A stretch of DNA of 36,909 bases from Thermoleophilia bacterium. GTDB lineage: Bacteria; Actinomycetota; Thermoleophilia; Gaiellales; Gaiellaceae. Below, piece by piece: positions 1 through 8,906 of this stretch; position 1 is the stretch's first letter, and each line of letters opens with the position of its first letter. Made by a program: the position numbers and the translations under genes. The notes beneath the pieces were generated by a model. It was not told the origin of the DNA, did no database searches, and worked only from the letters and a program-made list of their open reading frames with translations. The stretch covers positions 1 to 36,909 of the forward strand of contig JACVRR010000013.1 of NCBI GenBank assembly GCA_014534345.1, written 5' to 3'.

Positions 1-2
1 GG

Positions 3-203
3 GTGGTCTTGCTCTCGCACGGCGGCGGGCTGAGGACGCTGTACGCGCACCTGTCGCGGATCGACGTCGGCGTCGGCAGCCGCGTGCGCGCCGGCAGGAG
101 GATCGGTGCGGTGGGTGCGACGGGGGATGCCAGCGGGCCGCACCTCCACTTCGAGGTACACCTGCGCGGTGCCCTCGTCGACCCCGTCCCGGCGCTCCGG
201 TAG
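3..203 (+). CDS. M23-family metallopeptidase, C-terminal fragment (gene begins before window)
   Basis: [53 protein letters not shown] matches the M23/LytM core with the HLHFE motif. Confidence 0.85.
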   Translation: MVLLSHGGGLRTLYAHLSRIDVGVGSRVRAGRRIGAVGATGDASGPHLHFEVHLRGALVDPVPALR

Positions 204-228
204 CGCTCCGCGCCTACACTCGGCGCAG

Positions 229-1962
229 ATGAACCTGCGCATCTGCCTCGTCACGCCGTTCGCGTGGTCGAGACCGCACGACGTGAACGAGCACGCAGCG
301 GGCGTCGCCGCCGAGTTGCGCGAGCTCGGCCACACGGTGACGGTCGTCGCGCCGTCGACGCGGGCGGCGGATCTGCGCGCGGCGCGACGGCAGCTCCAGC
401 GCGGCGACCTGAGCGGCGACGTGATCGCGGTCGGCCCGGCCGTGCCGATCTCGCGGCGGAGCCGGATGGGCGTCCCGGTCGGCGTCCGGGCGAACCTCTC
501 GCTGGCCCTCGCCGCGGGACGCTTCGACATCGTCCACGCCCTCGAGCCCGGGCTGCCGAGCCTGTCGTACCTCGCACTCCGCGATGCGCAGGCGCTCGCC
601 GTCGCCACGTTCTTCTCGCCGGAGCGACTCGCGTACCCGCCGGGGCGGACGCAGCGGGAACGCCTGCTCGCGCGCGTGGACGCCCTGCTGGCGACCTCCC
701 CCGCGACGGCCGCCGCCGCGGCGGAGCGCTTCGCCGGCGACTACCGGGTCGTGTCGGAGGGCGTCGATCCTGAGCAGTTCCGGCCGGCGGCGAAGCGACG
801 CCTGATCGTCGTCGAGTGGCGTGCGAGCGAGCTCCCACTCACCCGTGCAGTCGTGCGGACGCTGGCCGAACTGCCCGACTGGGAGCTCGTCCTCGTGCGT
901 ACGAAGCCGCTCAGCGGCCGGCCGTACGTCCCTCGCCCGGTCCGTGACCGGGTCACCGTCCGCACGGCGCGCGACGCCGACGCGCGGGCGGCGCTGTTCG
1001 CCGAGGCCGCGATCTTCGTGCCCGCGCCCCGCGGGCTTCCCCGGCTGGTGCTCGAGGCGCAGGCCGCGGGGGCTGCGATCGCCGCCCCCAGCGGAGCCGC
1101 GGAACAGCCGGAGCTGGCGGCCGCAGCGGCGGCGCGGCTGGCCGAGGACGACGAGTTCCGCGAGCGGCACGCGGCCGCCGGGCGCACGCGCGCCGAGCGC
1201 CAGAGTTTCGCCGCCGTCGCGCGCGAGCTCGACGAGCTGTACCGCTCGCTCGTGGGGAGACGGCGACGCCGGCCCGCGCGCGACCCGCTGGCAGGGCGGC
1301 CGTGGATCGTCGCCGACCTGCATCTGCACACCGCCTGGTCGCACGACTGCGCCGTCGAGGTCGGCGACCTGCTCGACCACGCCGAGGCAGCCGGGCTGGG
1401 CGCAGTCGCGATCACCGACCACAACGTGTTCGGCGGCGCGCAGGAAGCGGTCGAGCTCGCCCGCGACCGTGACCTGGTCGTCATCCCCGGCGAGGAGATC
1501 AAGACCGCCGGCCAGGGCGAGGTGATCGGCCTCTACCTCCAGCACGAGATCCCGCGCGGCCTGTCCTTCGCGGAGACGATCGCCGAGATCCGCGCCCAGG
1601 GCGGGATCGTCTACCTCCCTCACCCGTTCGACCGGATGCACGCGATCCCCGACCCGGCCACGCTCCACCGTCACCTGGCCGACGTCGACGTCTTCGAGGT
1701 GTACAACGCGCGCCTGCTGTTCGAGGCGTACAACGACGAGGCGGTCCGCTTCGCCCGCAAGTACGACCTTACCGCCGGCGCCGGCTCCGACGCGCACGTC
1801 CTCCAGGGCGTCGGGACAGGCGCGCTCCGGATGCGCGCGTTCGGGGGGCCGGAGGAGCTGCTGGTCAGCCTGCGCAGCGCGCAGATCCTGCGCCGGCCGC
1901 GCTCGCTGGTGTACCTCCAGGGTCTCAAGTGGGTCGCACAGGCCAAGGAAAGGGTCTTCTAG
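229..1962 (+). CDS. Fusion protein: N-terminal glycosyltransferase-4-like domain + C-terminal PHP-family phosphoesterase
   Basis: N-term MNLRICLVTPFAWSRPHDVNEHAAGVAAELRELGHTVTVVAP (GT-B fold start); C-term DLHLHTAWSHDCAVEVGDLL...AITDHNVFGG...GSDAH (PHP motifs). ATG at 229 is in frame with the longer ORF 106..1962. Confidence 0.85.
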   Translation: MNLRICLVTPFAWSRPHDVNEHAAGVAAELRELGHTVTVVAPSTRAADLRAARRQLQRGDLSGDVIAVGPAVPISRRSRMGVPVGVRANLSLALAAGRFDIVHALEPGLPSLSYLALRDAQALAVATFFSPERLAYPPGRTQRERLLARVDALLATSPATAAAAAERFAGDYRVVSEGVDPEQFRPAAKRRLIVVEWRASELPLTRAVVRTLAELPDWELVLVRTKPLSGRPYVPRPVRDRVTVRTARDADARAALFAEAAIFVPAPRGLPRLVLEAQAAGAAIAAPSGAAEQPELAAAAAARLAEDDEFRERHAAAGRTRAERQSFAAVARELDELYRSLVGRRRRRPARDPLAGRPWIVADLHLHTAWSHDCAVEVGDLLDHAEAAGLGAVAITDHNVFGGAQEAVELARDRDLVVIPGEEIKTAGQGEVIGLYLQHEIPRGLSFAETIAEIRAQGGIVYLPHPFDRMHAIPDPATLHRHLADVDVFEVYNARLLFEAYNDEAVRFARKYDLTAGAGSDAHVLQGVGTGALRMRAFGGPEELLVSLRSAQILRRPRSLVYLQGLKWVAQAKERVF

Positions 1963-1983
1963 AGGAGAACTCGCAGGACGGCG

Positions 1984-2571
1984 GTGGCATCGCTTCCCTC
2001 CGACGAGATCTACGAGAAATACCTGCAGAAGGCCATTCTCGAGATCAACGAGCTCGGCGACGAGATCGCGCGCGCGGCCGGTCCGGAGCGCGCCTTCGTG
2101 GTCGGCTCGGGGCACCCGCTCGCCGACCTCTTCCTGCTCAAGCACGCGCCCCAGCCGTCGGAGCTGCAGGAGGGCGTCGCCTTCTACGGGCGGGCGGGTC
2201 AGGCGATCCTCAAGTCGCTCCAGCGGCTGCGGGTCGACCCGATGGCGGTCTACGGAACGACCTGCCTCAAGCTCCCTGGCCAGGACGAGGCCCAGGCGCG
2301 GACCTGGCTCGCGCGCGAGCTGCACGTCGTCCAGCCGAAGCTGGTGGTCGTCATGGGCCCCGAGGCGCTGCGGATCGTCAACGAGCTCGAGTTCCCGCTC
2401 GCCGACCCGATCGTGCCGCGTCTGGGGGAGCTCCAGCGGCTGACGCCGACGGTCGACGCGCTGTACGTCCCCGACGTCGACGTGTCGCTCGACGAGCAGT
2501 CGGCGAAGACCCGGTTCTGGCAGGCGTTCAAGCTCGTCGGCTCGTGGTGGGCGGAGCTCCCGCCGTACTGA
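1984..2571 (+). CDS. Divergent uracil-DNA-glycosylase-superfamily protein
   Basis: VVGSGHPLADLFLLKH...GRAGQAILKSLQRL...VYGTTCLKLPGQ...KLVVVMGPEALRIV follows family-4 UDG layout with altered motifs; GTG start. Confidence 0.55.
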   Translation: MASLPSDEIYEKYLQKAILEINELGDEIARAAGPERAFVVGSGHPLADLFLLKHAPQPSELQEGVAFYGRAGQAILKSLQRLRVDPMAVYGTTCLKLPGQDEAQARTWLARELHVVQPKLVVVMGPEALRIVNELEFPLADPIVPRLGELQRLTPTVDALYVPDVDVSLDEQSAKTRFWQAFKLVGSWWAELPPY

Positions 2572-2614
2572 GCTGATCGCCCGCCCGGCGTTCGGCGCGG
2601 CGACGCTCGCGGTC

Positions 2615-3568
2615 TTGGGGGCGTACGCCGCCCTGGCGCGACGGCTTCCCGACCTCCCGGAGTGGGCGGACGTCGCACTCATGGCAGGCGTGCTCCTGCC
2701 GGCGACGTTCGCGCTCGTCCTGCTCGCGCTCCCCCTGCGCGAGGCGCGCGGGCTCGCGCTCGTCGGGCTCGCGCTCGGCGTGCTCGCCGTCGTGCTCACC
2801 CGGGCCGACCTGGCCGTGCCGGCCAACCTGGCGAAGTTCGCCGCCGCCGTGCTGGTCGCGCTCTGGTTCCTCGGACTCTTCGAGCGCGCCAGCTGGATCG
2901 TCGCGGTCGCCGCGCTGGTACCGCTGATCGATGCCGTGTCGGTCTGGCGGGGGCCGACGCGGCACATCGTCACCGAGCGTCCCGAGGTGTTCGGCGCGTT
3001 CTCGGTCACGTTCCCTCTGCCCGCGGCCGGGGGTTTCCAGCTGGGACTGACGGACGTCGTCTTCTTCACGCTCTTCCTCGCGGCCGCGGCCCGCTGGAAG
3101 ATGCGCGTCGGGTGGACCTGGCTGGCGATGATGGCCGGCCTGGACGCGACGATCGTCCTGACGGTGTACGCCGACCCGTTCGGGCTGGGCGGGCTGCCCG
3201 CCCTGCCCGGCCTGTCGCTCGCCTTCCTGGCCGCGAACGCGGATCAGGTCGTGCGGATCGTCCGCCGGGACAACGAACGGGTCACCGTCACGCTTCCGGC
3301 GGCCGACCCCGCCGCCGCCGCGCGCTTCTACCGCAAGGCGCTCCGCGCACGAGCCGCGCCGGCGGACGACGCGACGGTCCGCGTGGCCGCGGACTGGTGG
3401 GCCGACCACGAGCTCGGCTTCGACGTCCGCGACCTCGCGCGGGCGCACGAGCGCGCGACGCGCAACGGCGCCGCGGTGGTGCAGCCGCCGCACGAGGCGC
3501 CGTGGGGCCGCGCCGCCGCATACCGCGACCCGGCCGGAAACGCGTTCGTCCTGGTCGAGCGCGCCTGA
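2615..3568 (+). CDS. Multi-pass membrane protein fused to C-terminal VOC/glyoxalase-like domain
   Basis: Several hydrophobic helices followed by VTVTLPAADPAAAARFYRKAL...GFDVRDLARAHERATRNGAAVVQPPHEAPWGRAAAYRDPAGNAFVLVE (VOC signature); true start uncertain. Confidence 0.7.
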   Translation: MGAYAALARRLPDLPEWADVALMAGVLLPATFALVLLALPLREARGLALVGLALGVLAVVLTRADLAVPANLAKFAAAVLVALWFLGLFERASWIVAVAALVPLIDAVSVWRGPTRHIVTERPEVFGAFSVTFPLPAAGGFQLGLTDVVFFTLFLAAAARWKMRVGWTWLAMMAGLDATIVLTVYADPFGLGGLPALPGLSLAFLAANADQVVRIVRRDNERVTVTLPAADPAAAARFYRKALRARAAPADDATVRVAADWWADHELGFDVRDLARAHERATRNGAAVVQPPHEAPWGRAAAYRDPAGNAFVLVERA

Positions 3569-3665
3569 CTCCCGTCCTCGTCTTGTCGCCCCCTCATCTC
3601 AACGGCGTACCCTCGGCGCCACGGCGGAACTCCTCTCCCCAGAGATCGCCCCGTCACCCCGGGCT

Positions 3666-3689
3666 GCGGGGGAACGATGGTTTCCCCGC
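3666..3689. terminator. Hairpin GCGGGGGAAC-GATG-GTTTCCCCGC in a convergent intergenic region
   Basis: 10-bp stem with one G-T wobble, 4-nt loop; lies between the + strand VOC-fusion gene and the - strand RNA methyltransferase. Confidence 0.35.
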
Positions 3690-3874
3690 GGACCCCCTCC
3701 TCGCTGCGTGAGCTCCAACTGCGTCCCGGGCTGCTGGTCGCAGCCGCCTCGGCCGTCGGCGCTGCTTCACGTCACTCGGGCCACGTACTGCGACGGTGCT
3801 CGCCTGCAGGACGTGCCGGCCCTCGCGTCCCCGGCAAGCGAGCGGTTCGGCTACGGCGCCGCGAGCTCCGGCGC

Positions 3875-5245
3875 TCACGTCTCGCCGTGCTGCAGAAGCG
3901 CGACCGTCTCGACGTGCGGCGTGTGGGGGAACATGTCGACGGGGCATGCGCGGACGAGGTCGTAGCCGAACTCTTCGCGCAGCGTCTTCGCGTCGCTCGC
4001 CAACGTCGTCGGGTTGCAGGACACGTAGACGATCCGCGGGGCGCCGATCCGGCCGACACGCCGCAGCGCCTTGCCCGCCAGGCCGGCCCGCGGCGGGTCG
4101 ACGACGACCACGTCCGGGTCGCCGGAGCGCCCGCGCAGGTCCTCGACGGCCTGGCCGACGTTCCCGGCGAAGAATGCCGCGTTCGTGATCCCGTTCAGTT
4201 CCGCGTTCTCGAGCGCGCAGGCGACCGACTCCTCCGAGACCTCGACCCCCCAGACCGCAAACGCGTCGCGGGCGAGCACCAGGCCGATCGTCCCGATCCC
4301 GCAGTACAGGTCCCACACGGTCTCGCGCCCCGTGAGCCCCGCGTACTCGCGGGCCAGCCCGTAGAGCCGCTCTGCCATCTCCGTGTTGGTCTGCAGGAAC
4401 GCGTTCGGGCGCACGCGGAAGCGCAACCCGCAGAGCTCCTCCTCGATCGCCTCCTCGCCCCACAGCAGCCGCGACGGCAGGTTCGTCACCTCCGCGGGCG
4501 TGTCGTTGACCGCCCAGTGGATCGACCGCACCTCCGGGAACCGGCGCAGCACGTCGACCAGGTAGCCCTGCTCGAAGCGGTCGCCCGGCGCGGTCACGAG
4601 CTGCACGAGCAGCTGGCCCGTGTTCCGGCCCTCGCGGACGACGAGGTGCCGCAGGTACCCCTCGCCCGTCTCCTGGTCGTACGCGACGAGCCCCTCCTCG
4701 CGTGCCCAGTCGCGGACGGCGTTACGGATCGCGTTGCCGAGATCCGTGGTCAGCCAGCACCTCTCGATCTCGAGCACCGCGTCCCAGCGCCCCGCCTTGT
4801 GGAACCCGAGCGTGGGCCCGTCCGGGAGCTGGGTGAACGAGTACTCCAGCTTGTTGCGGTAGAAGAACGGTGACGCGGCCGGGAGCAGCGGCTCGAGCGG
4901 CGGCGTGTCCACGCCGCCCAGGCGGCGCAGGGCGTCGGCGACCTGCGCCTCCTTCGCGGCCGCCTGCGCCTCGTACGCGAGGTCCTGGAAACGACAGCCA
5001 CCGCACGCGGGGTAGTGCGCGCACGGGGCGTCCACGCGGTCCGGTCCGCCGCGCAGGACGTCGACCGCGAGCGCCTCGGCATGGCTGCGCTTGACCTTGG
5101 TGATCCGGGCGCGGACTCGGTCGCCGGGGAGGCCGCGGCGCACGAATACGACGAAGCCGTCGAGGCGCGCGACGCCGTTCCCGCCGTACGCGAGCGTGTC
5201 GACCTGAAGCTCGAGCTCGTCGCCCTTCTGCACCGGGGCCGCCAT
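3875..5245 (-). CDS. TRAM-domain class I SAM-dependent RNA m5U methyltransferase (RlmD/TrmA family)
   Basis: CAHYPACGGCRFQDL (Fe-S cysteines), FLQTNTEMAERLY, DLYCGIGTIGLVLA, VVVDPPRAGL, IVYVSCNPTTLASDA. Confidence 0.95.
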   Translation of the reverse strand: MAAPVQKGDELELQVDTLAYGGNGVARLDGFVVFVRRGLPGDRVRARITKVKRSHAEALAVDVLRGGPDRVDAPCAHYPACGGCRFQDLAYEAQAAAKEAQVADALRRLGGVDTPPLEPLLPAASPFFYRNKLEYSFTQLPDGPTLGFHKAGRWDAVLEIERCWLTTDLGNAIRNAVRDWAREEGLVAYDQETGEGYLRHLVVREGRNTGQLLVQLVTAPGDRFEQGYLVDVLRRFPEVRSIHWAVNDTPAEVTNLPSRLLWGEEAIEEELCGLRFRVRPNAFLQTNTEMAERLYGLAREYAGLTGRETVWDLYCGIGTIGLVLARDAFAVWGVEVSEESVACALENAELNGITNAAFFAGNVGQAVEDLRGRSGDPDVVVVDPPRAGLAGKALRRVGRIGAPRIVYVSCNPTTLASDAKTLREEFGYDLVRACPVDMFPHTPHVETVALLQHGET

Positions 5246-5328
5246 CCCGACGGTGAGGGTAGTCGACGGGTTACCCCGCGGCGGGCGGCGGGTAGCCCCT
5301 GAGAGAACAGGCGAGAGAAAGGAGCCGC

Positions 5329-5793
5329 ATGGCGAAGGTCGAGCAGTCGATCGAGGTGAACGTGCCCGTCCAGGTCGCGTACAACCAGTGGACGCAGTTC
5401 GAGGACTTCCCGCAGTTCATGGAGGGCGTCGAGTCGGTCACGCAGATCGACGACACCCACCTGCGCTGGGTGGCCGAGATCGGCAACCAGCGCGAGGAGT
5501 GGACGGCGGAGATCACGGAGCAGCTCCCCGACCGCCTGATCGCCTGGCGCAGCACCGGCGGCGTGCAGCAGTCGGGGAGGGTCCAGTTCGAACCGCTGGG
5601 CACCGACCGCACGCGGATCGAGGTCACGTTCGAGTACGAGCCGGAGGGCATCGTCCAGACGCTGGGCAGCGCCGTCGGCCAGGACGAGCGGCGGGTCGAG
5701 AACGACCTCGAGAAGTTCAAGGAGTTCGTGGAGAGCCGAGGCGTCCCGACGGGCGCTTGGCGCGGCGAGGTCCACGGCGGGCAACCGCAATAG
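5329..5793 (+). CDS. SRPBCC family (polyketide cyclase/dehydrase-like) protein
   Basis: KVEQSIEVNVPVQVAYNQWTQFEDFPQFMEGVESVTQIDDTHLRWVAEIG; SD-like gagaaaggagccgc before ATG. Confidence 0.9.
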   Translation: MAKVEQSIEVNVPVQVAYNQWTQFEDFPQFMEGVESVTQIDDTHLRWVAEIGNQREEWTAEITEQLPDRLIAWRSTGGVQQSGRVQFEPLGTDRTRIEVTFEYEPEGIVQTLGSAVGQDERRVENDLEKFKEFVESRGVPTGAWRGEVHGGQPQ

Positions 5794-5798
5794 CGGAC

Positions 5799-5822
5799 GT
5801 GGGGGGAGCACGCTCCCCCCAC
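5799..5822 (+). terminator. Perfect inverted repeat GTGGGGGGAGC-AC-GCTCCCCCCAC followed by ...CCCCCTTTT
   Basis: 11-bp perfect stem directly after the SRPBCC stop codon, T-tract nearby. Confidence 0.7.
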
Positions 5823-5959
5823 GAGCCCCCTTTTCCAGCATCCCGGCCGAGGCCCGTTTCCCGGCGTGCCGCCCTCGCATGCGGCGAGCAACCCGTCCCC
5901 AGCGCGAGCCCGACCTGCCCGGGCAAGAGCCCACGCCGGGGTTCGCTACAGGCCAGGCG

Positions 5960-6388
5960 TCAGAGGGCGCCCTCGGGCGACACACGGGCTCCCCCGAGTG
6001 TGGTGACGTACACGGTTCGATTCCGCGGACCGTCGAACTCGCAGAAGAAGATGCCCTGCCAGGTTCCGAGCGCGAGCTTGCCGTCGCGCAGCGGGACGAG
6101 CACCTGAGGGCCGACGAGCACGGCCCGAACGTGGGACGGCGCGTTCTCCTCGCCGGCCTCGACGTGCTCCCAGCCCCAGCCGTCCCCGACGACGCGCTCG
6201 GCGGCGCGCTCGAGGTCGCGCGCGACCGCAGCATCCGCGTGCTCGTTGATCGTCACGCCGGCCGTGGTGTGCGGCACGAACACGAGCGCGGCGGCCGCGC
6301 CACCGGCATCTCCGACGGCGTCCTGCACCGATCCCGTAATCTCGACCAGCTGCGTCCGCCGCTCGGTCCGCAGAGCGATCTCGCGCAC
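5960..6388 (-). CDS. YjbQ/UPF0047 family protein (secondary thiamine-phosphate synthase-like)
   Basis: LVFVPHTTAGVTINEHAD...HVRAVLVGPQVLVPLRDGKLALGTWQGIFFCEFDGPRNRTVYV. Confidence 0.93.
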   Translation of the reverse strand: MREIALRTERRTQLVEITGSVQDAVGDAGGAAAALVFVPHTTAGVTINEHADAAVARDLERAAERVVGDGWGWEHVEAGEENAPSHVRAVLVGPQVLVPLRDGKLALGTWQGIFFCEFDGPRNRTVYVTTLGGARVSPEGAL

Positions 6389-6393
6389 GCTTG

Positions 6394-6400
6394 TATCCTA
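6394..6400. promoter_or_regulatory. Shared bidirectional -10 element (TATCCT on +, TAGGAT on -) for two putative leaderless genes
   Basis: TATCCT (6394-6399) is 6 nt from GTG at 6406(+); TAGGAT (complement of 6395-6400) is 6 nt from GTG at 6388(-). Confidence 0.6.
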
Positions 6401-6405
6401 GGCGC

Positions 6406-7896
6406 GTGTCGGTCGAGGCCCCGACCAACGTGCAGCTCGACGAGATCCGCCGGCAGGCGGATCGTTTCGTGTGCGAGCTGAACGAGGAGCTGTACCGTCA
6501 CTACGCCGGACTGAAGGAGACGCTCGAGCTCGCGGCGATCTACGCGCGCTATCCGGAGCTGACGTCCATCGAGACGGCCCGTGCCGTGGGAGCCGCCGTC
6601 GACGGAGACGTCCGCACGCGCTGGCTCTGGCGCTTCGCCTGCGAGGGATACCTCGGCGAGCGCACGAAGGCCCACGAGGAGCGAGTCGCGGCGCTCGAGG
6701 CGGAGCTGGTGACCGAGGTCGACGGGGAGCCGATCCCGTTCAGGATGCTGCGGCCGGCGATCGCGAACGAGCCCGACCGCGCGCGCCGCCGCCGGCTCGA
6801 GGAGGCGCGAAGCGCCCTCGTGGAGGCGCACCTCGTCCCGCTGCAGCTCGAGCGGCAGCGCGAGGCGTTCGCGGGAGCGCGCGCGCTCGGAGCCGATTCG
6901 TACCTCGAGCTCTACCGCGACCGGCTCGGCGTCGAGCTCGACCGCCTCGCGGAGCAGTGTCGCGCGCTGCTCGACGAGACCGAGTCGCTGTGGCTCCGCG
7001 CTGGCGACCGCCTGTTCCGCGAGCGCGTCGGCGTCGGCCTCGAGGAGGCGGAGCGGTGGGACGTCCCGCGCGTCCAGCGTGCTCCGACCTGGGACGGGCA
7101 GTTCCCGGGCACCGCCATGACGGCCGCGCTGGAGGCGACCCTCGCGGAGCTCGGGATCGACCTTCGCGCTCAGGAGAACGTCCGGCTCGACATCGAGCAC
7201 CGTCCCCGCAAGTCGCCGCGCGCGTTCTGCGCGCCGATCGAGGTGCCCTCTCGCGTGATGCTGGTGATTCAGCCCATCGGCGGGGCGGACGACTGGTTCG
7301 CGCTCTTCCACGAAGCGGGGCACGCGGAGCACTTCGCGCACGCGTCGGCCGAGCTCTCGTTCGAGGAGCGGCGCCTCGGCGATGACGCGGTGACCGAGGG
7401 GTGGGCCGCCCTGCTGGAGCGTCTCGTCCGCGACCCGGCCTGGCTGACACGGCGACTCGACTTCAGCCGCCCGGAGGACTTCGCGCGCGAGGAGGCGGCG
7501 ACCGAGCTGTGGTACCTGCGTCGCTACTGCGCGAAGCTCCTCTACGAGCTCGAGCTCCACGCCAGCGACGAGCCGGAACGACTCCGCGACCGCTACGTCG
7601 AGCTGCTCACCGACGCCCTCGAGATCGCGCCCAGCGCGAGCGACTTCGTCGGCGACGTCGATCCCGGCTTTTACGCGTCCTCGTACCTGCGCTCGTGGGC
7701 CTTCGAGGCGCAGCTGCGCGACTTCCTGCGCGACGAGTTCGGCAGCCGCTGGTTCGCCCGCCGCGAGGCCGGCGGCCTGCTACGCGAGCTGTGGTCGCTC
7801 GGCCAGCGCCCGACGGCCGAGGAGCTCCTGGCCGACGCCACCGGCCAGACCCTCGAGATGGCCGCCGCCGCGGAGCGAATCCGCGAGTCCTTCTGA
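6406..7896 (+). CDS. M3-family-like zinc metallopeptidase
   Basis: DDWFALFHEAGHAEHFAHASAELSFEERRLGDDAVTEGWAALLERLV (HEAGH zinc site and downstream E); GTG start at 6406. Confidence 0.85.
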   Translation: MSVEAPTNVQLDEIRRQADRFVCELNEELYRHYAGLKETLELAAIYARYPELTSIETARAVGAAVDGDVRTRWLWRFACEGYLGERTKAHEERVAALEAELVTEVDGEPIPFRMLRPAIANEPDRARRRRLEEARSALVEAHLVPLQLERQREAFAGARALGADSYLELYRDRLGVELDRLAEQCRALLDETESLWLRAGDRLFRERVGVGLEEAERWDVPRVQRAPTWDGQFPGTAMTAALEATLAELGIDLRAQENVRLDIEHRPRKSPRAFCAPIEVPSRVMLVIQPIGGADDWFALFHEAGHAEHFAHASAELSFEERRLGDDAVTEGWAALLERLVRDPAWLTRRLDFSRPEDFAREEAATELWYLRRYCAKLLYELELHASDEPERLRDRYVELLTDALEIAPSASDFVGDVDPGFYASSYLRSWAFEAQLRDFLRDEFGSRWFARREAGGLLRELWSLGQRPTAEELLADATGQTLEMAAAAERIRESF

Positions 7897-7915
7897 GCGG
7901 TAGATTCCGCCCGTC

Positions 7916-8446
7916 ATGGGACGGTTCCACGACGCGCTGAACGCGCAGGTCGCGCGCGAGTTTGCCGCGTCTCAGCAATATGTCGCGATCGCCGTTCACT
8001 TCGACGCCGAGACGCTGCCCCAGCTCGCGGCTCACTTCTACCGGCAGGCACTCGAGGAGCGGAACCACGCGATGATGATCGTGCAGTACCTGCTCGACGC
8101 CGACGTGCCCGTGGACGTCCCCGGAGTCGAACCGCCGCGCACCGACTTCCCCGACGTCGCCGCGCCGATCGCGCTCGCGCTCGACCAGGAGCGGCGGGTG
8201 ACCCAGGACATCGTGGCGCTCGCCCGGCTGGCGCGCGAGGAGGGGGATCTCGTCGGCGAGCAGTTCCTCGGCTGGTTCCTGCAGGAGCAGCGTGAGGAGG
8301 TCGCGAGCATGAGCGAGCTGTTGCGGGTCGTCGAGCGGGCGGCGGAAACCAGCGTCCTGCTCGCGGAGGACTACCTCGCCCGGGCCGGGCTGAGCGCCGA
8401 GGAGCCGTCAGCGCCGGCGCCACCGGCCGCCGGCGGCGCCCTGTAG
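7916..8446 (+). CDS. Non-heme ferritin-like protein
   Basis: LNAQVAREFAASQQYVAIAVHFDAETLPQLAAHFYRQALEERNHAMMIVQYLLDAD...FLGWFLQEQREEVASM. Confidence 0.93.
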   Translation: MGRFHDALNAQVAREFAASQQYVAIAVHFDAETLPQLAAHFYRQALEERNHAMMIVQYLLDADVPVDVPGVEPPRTDFPDVAAPIALALDQERRVTQDIVALARLAREEGDLVGEQFLGWFLQEQREEVASMSELLRVVERAAETSVLLAEDYLARAGLSAEEPSAPAPPAAGGAL

Positions 8447-8562
8447 CGCGCGGGGCGAGCAGGCGCCCTCCACGAACGCCCTGGCCTCAGGGCGCCCCGG
8501 ACACGGGCGCGACGACTCGCCCTGCTTGCCCTGTGACCGCCGGCGCCACGTCCCCGAGAGCT

Positions 8563-8589
8563 ATGTCCCGTTGTCTGGCACCGGGACAT
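8563..8589. repeat. REP-like hairpin, copy 1: ATGTCCCG-TTGTCTGGCAC-CGGGACAT
   Basis: 8-bp perfect arms; interior related to the GGTGTCTGACACC palindrome of copy 2. Confidence 0.6.
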
Positions 8590-8686
8590 GGCCGCTCCGA
8601 CCAGGCAGGACGCATACCGGAAACGGCCTGGAAGAGCCGGTTGTGGACGGATCCGCGCAGTTCCGTGACACTCCCGCCACACCTCC

Positions 8687-8711
8687 GTGACGGTGTCTGA
8701 CACCGGGTCAC
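8687..8711. repeat. REP-like hairpin, copy 2: GTGAC-GGTGTCTGACACC-GG-GTCAC
   Basis: 5-bp outer arms plus palindromic interior GGTGTCTGACACC. Confidence 0.6.
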
Positions 8712-8906
8712 GTCCCGAAGAGCGGCGACCACGCGAGCCGGGGCGACCGGAGTCCCCATTCCGGCCGCGCGAAGTGGGGCCGGTCGTGGGGGCGCCTGCC
8801 TCGGCGACAGCGCACGCAGGAGGTGGCCACACGAAGGGCTTGTGGGGAACTGCACGGGCCCCCCACGGTTCCTGTCCGTCCTGCCCGGGTGCCTATCCTC
8901 TGCGGC

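Noticed and set aside
214-3069. 951-aa minus-strand ORF
   Set aside because: Antisense shadow of well-supported plus-strand genes in very high-GC DNA; Arg/Pro/Gly-rich with no recognisable domain.
3579-3874. Possible gene remnant or riboswitch in the convergent gap
   Set aside because: No family-level protein similarity in any frame and no recognisable riboswitch motif; only a modest hairpin could be supported.
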